Part shown: positions 57,512 to 64,000 of the stretch, piece after piece | Position numbering within the stretch: position 1 is the stretch's first letter | Layout of the letters: each line of letters begins with the position of its first letter | NCBI GenBank assembly: GCA_963675135.1 | Contig: OY776119.1 | Span: 39,555,198 to 39,619,197, forward strand | Length of the DNA: 64,000 nt | Origin: Galeopsis tetrahit | Lineage: Eukaryota > Streptophyta > Magnoliopsida > Lamiales > Lamiaceae | Direction of reading: 5' to 3' | Notes under the pieces: model-generated | What the model was told of the DNA's origin: nothing | Seen by the model: the letters and a program-made list of their open reading frames with translations, nothing else | Databases searched by the model: none | Made by a program: the position numbers and the translations under genes

Positions 57512-57891
57512 TTTTTGCCTCGCTTTGACGTTTTTCATTATCAATTTTTTTTTCCCCCCTCTTTTTCTTTTGACCTTCGAAAGGAGAATTATATTTTTCT
57601 TTTGCCCGACTCCCCTCTCGCACCTCACAAAAAGTTGGAGACGAGCGCGGGCCAACCAGGCAGTCGCGCCAGGACGGTTACGGTCGAAATCGATGTGCGT
57701 CATCGCGCGGGGTGCTAGAAATTCGTCCACAGAGGGAAATCCACGATGACCGAGGGGAAGGTCTCGAAAAGAGCCTCGCGTTGATATGCGGAGGCACGCG
57801 TAACTCAAAACGGGCCGAAAGTTAGACCCGTTTGAATTTTGAGTGCGCGCCCTAGGTTGTGCATAAGTAAATTTATGAGCACAATCATGTC

Positions 57892-58010
57892 GGGTGCGAT
57901 CATACCAGCACTAATGCACCGGATCCCATCAGAAGTCCGAAGTTAAGCGTGCTTGGGCGAGAGTAGTACTAGGATGGGTGACCCCCTGGGAAGTCCTCGT
58001 GTTGCACCCC
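57892..58010 (+). rRNA. 5S: 5S rRNA gene, copy 117
   Basis: C44G, seen only here. Confidence 0.97.
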
Positions 58011-58391
58011 TTTTTGCCTCGCTTTGACGTTTTTCATTATCAATTTTTTTTTTCCCCCCTCTTTTTCTTTTGACCTTCGAAAGGAGAATTATATTTTTCT
58101 TTTGCCCGACTCCCCTCTCGCACCTCACAAAAAGTTGGAGACGAGCGCGGGCCCACCAGGCAGTCGCGCCAGGACGGTTACGGTCGAAATCGATGTGCGT
58201 CATCGCGCGGGGTGCTAGAAATTCGTCCACAGAGGGAAATCCACGATGACCGAGGGGAAGGTCTCGAAAAGAGCCTCGCGTTGATATGCGGAGGCACGCG
58301 TAACTCAAAACGGGCCGAAAGTTAGACCCGTTTGAATTTTGAGTGCGCGCCCTAGGTTGTGCATAAGTAAATTTATGAGCACAATCATGTC

Positions 58392-58510
58392 GGGTGCGAT
58401 CATACCAGCACTAATGCACCGGATCCCATCAGAACTCCGAAGTTAAGCGTGCTTGGGCGAGAGTAGTACTAGGATGGGTGACCCCCTGGGAAGTCCTCGT
58501 GTTGCACCCC
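58392..58510 (+). rRNA. 5S: 5S rRNA gene, copy 118
   Basis: Matches the consensus. Private GGGCAGAAAG in the loop of the inverted repeat. Confidence 0.97.
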
Positions 58511-58889
58511 TTTTTGCCTCGCTTTGACGTTTTTCATTATCAATTTTTTTTCCCCCCTCTTTTTCTTTTGACCTTCGAAAGGAGAATTATATTTTTCTTT
58601 TGCCCGACTCCCCTCTCGCACCTCACAAAAAGTTGGAGACGAGCGCGGGCCCACCAGGCAGTCGCGCCAGGACGGTTACGGTCGAAATCGATGTGCGTCA
58701 TCGCGCGGGGTGCTAGAAATTCGTCCACAGAGGGAAATCCACGATGACCGAGGGGAAGGTCTCGAAAAGAGCCTCGCGTTGATATGCGGAGGCACGCGTA
58801 ACTCAAAACGGGCAGAAAGTTAGACCCGTTTGAATTTTGAGTGCGCGCCCTAGGTTGTGCATAAGTAAATTTATGAGCACAATCATGTC

Positions 58890-59008
58890 GGGTGCGATCA
58901 TACCAGCACTAATGCACCGGATCCCATTAGAACTCCGAAGTTAAGCGTGCTTGGGCGAGAGTAGTACTAGGATGGGTGACCCCCTGGGAAGTCCTCGTGT
59001 TGCACCCC
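58890..59008 (+). rRNA. 5S: 5S rRNA gene, copy 119
   Basis: C39T, seen only here. The spacer has TTTCGCCCCTC, TTTTTCCCGACT and CACGTTGACC. Confidence 0.97.
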
Positions 59009-59389
59009 TTTTTGCCTCGCTTTGACGTTTTTCATTATCAATTTTTTTTTTCGCCCCTCTTTTTCTTTTGACCTTCGAAAGGAGAATTATATTTTTCTTT
59101 TTCCCGACTCCCCTCTCGCACCTCACAAAAAGTTGGAGACGAGCGCGGGCCCACCAGGCAGTCGCGCCAGGACGGTTACGGTCGAAATCGATGTGCGTCA
59201 TCGCGCGGGGTGCTAGAAATTCGTCCACAGAGGGAAATCCACGTTGACCGAGGGGAAGGTCTCGAAAAGAGCCTCGCGTTGATATGCGGAGGCACGCGTA
59301 ACTCAAAACGGGCCGAAAGTTAGACCCGTTTGAATTTTGAGTGCGCGCCCTAGGTTGTGCATAAGTAAATTTATGAGCACAATCATGTC

Positions 59390-59508
59390 GGGTGCGATCA
59401 TACCAGCACTAATGCACCGGATCCCATCAGAACTCCGAAGTTAAGCGTGCTTGGGCGAGAGTAGTACTAGGATGGGTGACCCCCTGGGAAGTCCTCGTGT
59501 TGCACCCC
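59390..59508 (+). rRNA. 5S: 5S rRNA gene, copy 120
   Basis: Matches the consensus. The spacer has GGCCCAACAGG and GATAAGCGG, marks shared with the spacers of copies 123 and 126. Confidence 0.97.
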
Positions 59509-59888
59509 TTTTTGCCTCGCTTTGACGTTTTTCATTATCAATTTTTTTTTCCCCCCTCTTTTTCTTTTGACCTTCGAAAGGAGAATTATATTTTTCTTTT
59601 GCCCGACTCCCCTCTCGCACCTCACAAAAAGTTGGAGACGAGCGCGGGCCCAACAGGCAGTCGCGCCAGGACGGTTACGGTCGAAATCGATGTGCGTCAT
59701 CGCGCGGGGTGCTAGAAATTCGTCCACAGAGGGAAATCCACGATGACCGAGGGGAAGGTCTCGAAAAGAGCCTCGCGTTGATAAGCGGAGGCACGCGTAA
59801 CTCAAAACGGGCCGAAAGTTAGACCCGTTTGAATTTTGAGTGCGCGCCCTAGGTTGTGCATAAGTAAATTTATGAGCACAATCATGTC

Positions 59889-60007
59889 GTGTGCGATCAT
59901 ACCAGCACTAATGCACCGGATCCCATCAGAACTCCGAAGTCAAGCGTGCTTGGGCGAGAGTAGTACTAGGATGGGTGACCCCCTGGGAAGTCCTCGTGTT
60001 GCACCCC
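59889..60007 (+). rRNA. 5S: 5S rRNA gene, copy 121
   Basis: G2T, which unpairs C117 in helix I, and T53C in the A box. Confidence 0.96.
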
Positions 60008-60387
60008 TTTTTGCCTCGCTTTGACGTTTTTCATTATCAATTTTTTTTCCCCCCCTCTTTTTCTTTTGACCTTCGAAAGGAGAATTATATTTTTCTTTTT
60101 CCCGACTCCCCTCTCGCACCTCACAAAAAGTTGGAGACGAGCGCGGGCCCACCAGGCAGTCGCGCCAGGACGGTTACGGTCGAAATCGATGTGCGTCATC
60201 GCGCGGGGTGCTAGAAATTCTTCCACAGAGGGAAATCCACGTTGACCGAGGGGAAGGTCTCGAAAAGAGCCTCGCGTTGATATGCGGAGGCACGCGTAAC
60301 TCAAAACGGGCCGAAAGTTAGACCCGTTTGAATTTTGAGTGCGCGCCCTAGGTTGTGCATAAGTAAATTTATGAGCACAATCATGTC

Positions 60388-60506
60388 GGGTGCGATCATA
60401 CCAGCACTAATGCACCGGATCCCATCAGAACTCCGAAGTTAAGCGTGCTTGGGCGAGAGTAGTACTAGGATGGGTGACCCCCTGGGAAGTCCTCGTGTTG
60501 CACCCC
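60388..60506 (+). rRNA. 5S: 5S rRNA gene, copy 122
   Basis: Matches the consensus. Confidence 0.97.
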
Positions 60507-60886
60507 TTTTTGCCTCGCTTTGACGTTTTTCATTATCAATTTTTTTTTCCCCCCTCTTTTTCTTTTGACCTTCGAAAGGAGAATTATATTTTTCTTTTGC
60601 CCGACTCCCCTCTCGCACCTCACAAAAAGTTGGAGACGAGCGCGGGCCCACCAGGCAGTCGCGCCAGGACGGTTACGGTCGAAATCGATGTGCGTCATCG
60701 CGCGGGGTGCTAGAAATTCGTCCACAGAGGGAAATCCACGATGACCGAGGGGAAGGTCTCGAAAAGAGCCTCGCGTTGATATGCGGAGGCACGCGTAACT
60801 CAAAACGGGCCGAAAGTTAGACCCGTTTGAATTTTGAGTGCGCGCCCTAGGTTGTGCATAAGTAAATTTATGAGCACAATCATGTC

Positions 60887-61005
60887 GGGTGCGATCATAC
60901 CAGCACTAATGCACCGGATCCCATCAGAACTCCGAAGTTAAGCGTGCTTGGGCGAGAGTAGTACTAGGATGGATGACCCCCTGGGAAGTCCTCGTGTTGC
61001 ACCCC
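60887..61005 (+). rRNA. 5S: 5S rRNA gene, copy 123
   Basis: G87A in the C box. Confidence 0.97.
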
Positions 61006-61384
61006 TTTTTGCCTCGCTTTGACGTTTTTCATTATCAATTTTTTTTCCCCCCTCTTTTTCTTTTGACCTTCGAAAGGAGAATTATATTTTTCTTTTGCCC
61101 GACTCCCCTCTCGCACCTCACAAAAAGTTGGAGACGAGCGCGGGCCCAACAGGCAGTCGCGCCAGGACGGTTACGGTCGAAATCGATGTGCGTCATCGCG
61201 CGGGGTGCTAGAAATTCGTCCACAGAGGGAAATCCACGATGACCGAGGGGAAGGTCTCGAAAAGAGCCTCGCGTTGATAAGCGGAGGCACGCGTAACTCA
61301 AAACGGGCCGAAAGTTAGACCCGTTTGAATTTTGAGTGCGCGCCCTAGGTTGTGCATAAGTAAATTTATGAGCACAATCATGTC

Positions 61385-61503
61385 GTGTGCGATCATACCA
61401 GCACTAATGCACCGGATCCCATCAGAACTCCGAAGTCAAGCGTGCTTGGGCGAGAGTAGTACTAGGATGGGTGACCCCCTGGGAAGTCCTCGTGTTGCAC
61501 CCC
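61385..61503 (+). rRNA. 5S: 5S rRNA gene, copy 124
   Basis: G2T and T53C, as copy 121. Confidence 0.96.
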
Positions 61504-61883
61504 TTTTTGCCTCGCTTTGACGTTTTTCATTATCAATTTTTTTTCCCCCCCTCTTTTTCTTTTGACCTTCGAAAGGAGAATTATATTTTTCTTTTTCCCG
61601 ACTCCCCTCTCGCACCTCACAAAAAGTTGGAGACGAGCGCGGGCCCACCAGGCAGTCGCGCCAGGACGGTTACGGTCGAAATCGATGTGCGTCATCGCGC
61701 GGGGTGCTAGAAATTCTTCCACAGAGGGAAATCCACGTTGACCGAGGGGAAGGTCTCGAAAAGAGCCTCGCGTTGATATGCGGAGGCACGCGTAACTCAA
61801 AACGGGCCGAAAGTTAGACCCGTTTGAATTTTGAGTGCGCGCCCTAGGTTGTGCATAAGTAAATTTATGAGCACAATCATGTC

Positions 61884-62002
61884 GGGTGCGATCATACCAG
61901 CACTAATGCACCGGATCCCATCAGAACTCCGAAGTTAAGCGTGCTTGGGCGAGAGTAGTACTAGGATGGGTGACCCCCTGGGAAGTCCTCGTGTTGCACC
62001 CC
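61884..62002 (+). rRNA. 5S: 5S rRNA gene, copy 125
   Basis: Matches the consensus. Confidence 0.97.
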
Positions 62003-62382
62003 TTTTTGCCTCGCTTTGACGTTTTTCATTATCAATTTTTTTTTCCCCCCTCTTTTTCTTTTGACCTTCGAAAGGAGAATTATATTTTTCTTTTGCCCGA
62101 CTCCCCTCTCGCACCTCACAAAAAGTTGGAGACGAGCGCGGGCCCACCAGGCAGTCGCGCCAGGACGGTTACGGTCGAAATCGATGTGCGTCATCGCGCG
62201 GGGTGCTAGAAATTCGTCCACAGAGGGAAATCCACGATGACCGAGGGGAAGGTCTCGAAAAGAGCCTCGCGTTGATATGCGGAGGCACGCGTAACTCAAA
62301 ACGGGCCGAAAGTTAGACCCGTTTGAATTTTGAGTGCGCGCCCTAGGTTGTGCATAAGTAAATTTATGAGCACAATCATGTC

Positions 62383-62501
62383 GGGTGCGATCATACCAGC
62401 ACTAATGCACCGGATCCCATCAGAACTCCGAAGTTAAGCGTGCTTGGGCGAGAGTAGTACTAGGATGGATGACCCCCTGGGAAGTCCTCGTGTTGCACCC
62501 C
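62383..62501 (+). rRNA. 5S: 5S rRNA gene, copy 126
   Basis: G87A in the C box. Confidence 0.97.
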
Positions 62502-62880
62502 TTTTTGCCTCGCTTTGACGTTTTTCATTATCAATTTTTTTTCCCCCCTCTTTTTCTTTTGACCTTCGAAAGGAGAATTATATTTTTCTTTTGCCCGACT
62601 CCCCTCTCGCACCTCACAAAAAGTTGGAGACGAGCGCGGGCCCAACAGGCAGTCGCGCCAGGACGGTTACGGTCGAAATCGATGTGCGTCATCGCGCGGG
62701 GTGCTAGAAATTCGTCCACAGAGGGAAATCCACGATGACCGAGGGGAAGGTCTCGAAAAGAGCCTCGCGTTGATAAGCGGAGGCACGCGTAACTCAAAAC
62801 GGGCCGAAAGTTAGACCCGTTTGAATTTTGAGTGCGCGCCCTAGGTTGTGCATAAGTAAATTTATGAGCACAATCATGTC

Positions 62881-62999
62881 GTGTGCGATCATACCAGCAC
62901 TAATGCACCGGATCCCATCAGAACTCCGAAGTCAAGCGTGCTTGGGCGAGAGTAGTACTAGGATGGGTGACCCCCTGGGAAGTCCTCGTGTTGCACCCC
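62881..62999 (+). rRNA. 5S: 5S rRNA gene, copy 127
   Basis: G2T and T53C. Its spacer has ATTCGTCCAC, the consensus form, unlike copies 121 and 124. Confidence 0.96.
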
Positions 63000-63379
63000 T
63001 TTTTGCCTCGCTTTGACGTTTTTCATTATCAATTTTTTTTCCCCCCCTCTTTTTCTTTTGACCTTCGAAAGGAGAATTATATTTTTCTTTTTCCCGACTC
63101 CCCTCTCGCACCTCACAAAAAGTTGGAGACGAGCGCGGGCCCACCAGGCAGTCGCGCCAGGACGGTTACGGTCGAAATCGATGTGCGTCATCGCGCGGGG
63201 TGCTAGAAATTCGTCCACAGAGGGAAATCCACGTTGACCGAGGGGAAGGTCTCGAAAAGAGCCTCGCGTTGATATGCGGAGGCACGCGTAACTCAAAACG
63301 GGCCGAAAGTTAGACCCGTTTGAATTTTGAGTGCGCGCCCTAGGTTGTGCATAAGTAAATTTATGAGCACAATCATGTC

Positions 63380-63498
63380 GGGTGCGATCATACCAGCACT
63401 AATGCACCGGATCCCATCAGAACTCCGAAGTTAAGCGTGCTTGGGCGAGAGTAGTACTAGGATGGGTGACCCCCTGGGAAGTCCTCGTGTTGCACCCC
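63380..63498 (+). rRNA. 5S: 5S rRNA gene, copy 128
   Basis: Matches the consensus. The spacer has none of the marks that elsewhere precede a G2T gene. Confidence 0.97.
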
Positions 63499-63877
63499 TT
63501 TTTGCCTCGCTTTGACGTTTTTCATTATCAATTTTTTTTCCCCCCTCTTTTTCTTTTGACCTTCGAAAGGAGAATTATATTTTTCTTTTGCCCGACTCCC
63601 CTCTCGCACCTCACAAAAAGTTGGAGACGAGCGCGGGCCCACCAGGCAGTCGCGCCAGGACGGTTACGGTCGAAATCGATGTGCGTCATCGCGCGGGGTG
63701 CTAGAAATTCGTCCACAGAGGGAAATCCACGATGACCGAGGGGAAGGTCTCGAAAAGAGCCTCGCGTTGATATGCGGAGGCACGCGTAACTCAAAACGGG
63801 CCGAAAGTTAGACCCGTTTGAATTTTGAGTGCGCGCCCTAGGTTGTGCATAAGTAAATTTATGAGCACAATCATGTC

Positions 63878-63996
63878 GTGTGCGATCATACCAGCACTAA
63901 TGCACCGGATCCCATCAGAACTCCGAAGTTAAGCGTGCTTGGGCGAGAGTAGTACTAGGATGGATGACCCCCTAGGAAGTCCTCGTGTTGCACCCC
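63878..63996 (+). rRNA. 5S: 5S rRNA gene, copy 129
   Basis: G2T, G87A and G97A. It has the G2T of the 121 class and the G87A of the 123 class without T53C, so it looks like a recombinant of the two. Two changes fall in the C box and one in helix I. Only the first four terminator T are inside the window. Confidence 0.95.
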
Positions 63997-64000
63997 TTTT

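Larger units (their letters stand above)
51902..57891 (+). repeat. Nested higher-order duplications of four and two units
   Basis: Genes 105-108 return as 109-112 at an offset of about 1997 bp. Genes 111-112 return as 113-114 (999 bp). Genes 115-116 repeat 109-110 (offset 2995 bp). Marks: A22T with C28A in 105, 109 and 115; G87A with spacer GGCCAACC in 106, 110 and 116; C104T in 107, 111 and 113; spacer TTACGATCG after 108, 112 and 114; GCCTCGTTTTGAC after 109 and 115; and AAGGACTCG after 108 and 114. Copy 112 lacks AAGGACTCG, so conversion or a different crossover point is also involved. Confidence 0.88.
1..64000 (+). repeat. 5S rDNA tandem array, about 499 bp units, all in the same orientation
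   Basis: The window is filled end to end by one repeat with a period of 495-503 bp, apart from three units of about 377-378 bp. All 130 gene copies lie on the + strand and no unit is inverted. Unit length varies almost only through the poly-T/poly-C tract and a four- or five-A run in the spacer. The array continues past both edges of the window: copy 0 is cut on the left, and the last unit is cut just after its gene on the right. Nothing interrupts it, neither a transposable element nor a unique-sequence island. This is the usual form of nuclear 5S rDNA in flowering plants, which is known to evolve by concerted evolution. Confidence 0.98.
59889..64000 (+). repeat. Higher-order repeat with a three-unit period (1496 bp), three copies
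   Basis: Genes 121-123 (59889-61384), 124-126 (61385-62880) and 127-129 (62881 to the window end) repeat with a period of exactly 1496 bp. Unit 1 has G2T with T53C and a spacer with TTTTTCCCGACT and CACGTTGACC, unit 2 is consensus, and unit 3 has G87A with GGCCCAACAGG and GATAAGCGG. ATTCTTCCAC is shared by the spacers of 121 and 124 but not 127. The third copy breaks the pattern at copies 128-129 and may continue past the window. Confidence 0.9.

Noticed and set aside
10..63794. Many open reading frames of 60-159 codons on both strands
   Set aside because: They recur with the 499 bp period, overlap the 5S gene and the spacer on both strands, change length when the poly-T/poly-C tract changes by a base, and contain low-complexity stretches. 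None is like a known protein. They are chance frames of the repeat, so no CDS is annotated.
1..64000. CRISPR array
   Set aside because: The period is about 499 bp and the whole unit is conserved. There are no short direct repeats with unique spacers and no cas genes.
1..64000. Cassandra-type retrotransposon carrying 5S sequence in its terminal repeats
   Set aside because: The 5S genes are complete, evenly spaced and all in one orientation. No primer binding site, polypurine tract, target site duplication or internal region separates them.
1..64000. Linked 35S rDNA or another gene inside the spacers
   Set aside because: All spacers share the same 380 bp layout. None holds 18S, 5.8S or 25S sequence, a tRNA-like fold with A and B boxes, or an snRNA or SL RNA motif that I can recognise.
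1..64000. Naming the species from the spacer
   Set aside because: 5S spacers evolve fast and I do not recognise this one. The gene sequence itself is shared by many flowering plants. A database search with one 380 bp spacer would decide.

Overview
The whole 64 kb window is one head-to-tail tandem array of 5S ribosomal RNA genes from a flowering-plant nuclear genome. Every unit is about 499 bp: a 119 bp 5S gene on the + strand followed by a non-transcribed spacer of about 380 bp. I place 130 gene copies: a 3' fragment cut by the window edge (copy 0), 126 full-length genes, and three copies (17, 101, 102) that lost their first 48 bases by deletion. By eye about 52 of the 126 full-length copies match the array consensus exactly, and most others differ at one or two positions. 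No protein-coding gene, transposon, 35S rDNA, tRNA or CRISPR array is visible. The open reading frames that recur every 499 bp are frames of the repeat.

The plant assignment rests on the gene (start GGGTGCGATCATACC, A box around AAGTTAAGCGTGCTTGG, C-box region GGATGGGTGACC, end GTTGCACCC) and on the plant-type 5' flank: an AT-rich element near -28, GC at -13/-12 and C at -1. The spacer does not let me name a species. 5S genes stand alone here, so this is the S-type arrangement (5S separate from 35S rDNA).

Each spacer has the same order: a T5 terminator directly after the gene, a second T5, a poly-T/poly-C tract of variable length, a pyrimidine-rich stretch, a GC-rich middle, a 42 bp inverted repeat at -89 to -48 before the next gene, and an imperfect dyad at -35 to -8 around the TATA-like region. 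The loop of the 42 bp inverted repeat resembles the start of the 5S A box. That resemblance is where the deletions making the truncated genes occurred.

The array has internal history. From 1 to about 28.2 kb the units are heterogeneous, with diagnostic variants (spacer GGACACG, a five-A form of the inverted repeat, gene G56A and A22G) that disappear further on. From about 28.2 kb to the end the units are more uniform and carry other local variants (GGACAGTT, GACATTTT, gene C61G, G87A, T53C, G2T). On top of this lie higher-order duplications of 2, 3, 4, 6, 7, 10 and 11-12 units. One unequal-crossover junction can be placed within about 64 bp, in the spacer after copy 30. I see no undescribed multi-gene system. 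What deserves a second look is the record of recombination, the sequence classes that alter the internal promoter, and the three truncated units that could make chimeric Pol III transcripts.

Gene position numbers below count from the first G of the gene as 1, to 119. Variants are written as consensus base, position, observed base.
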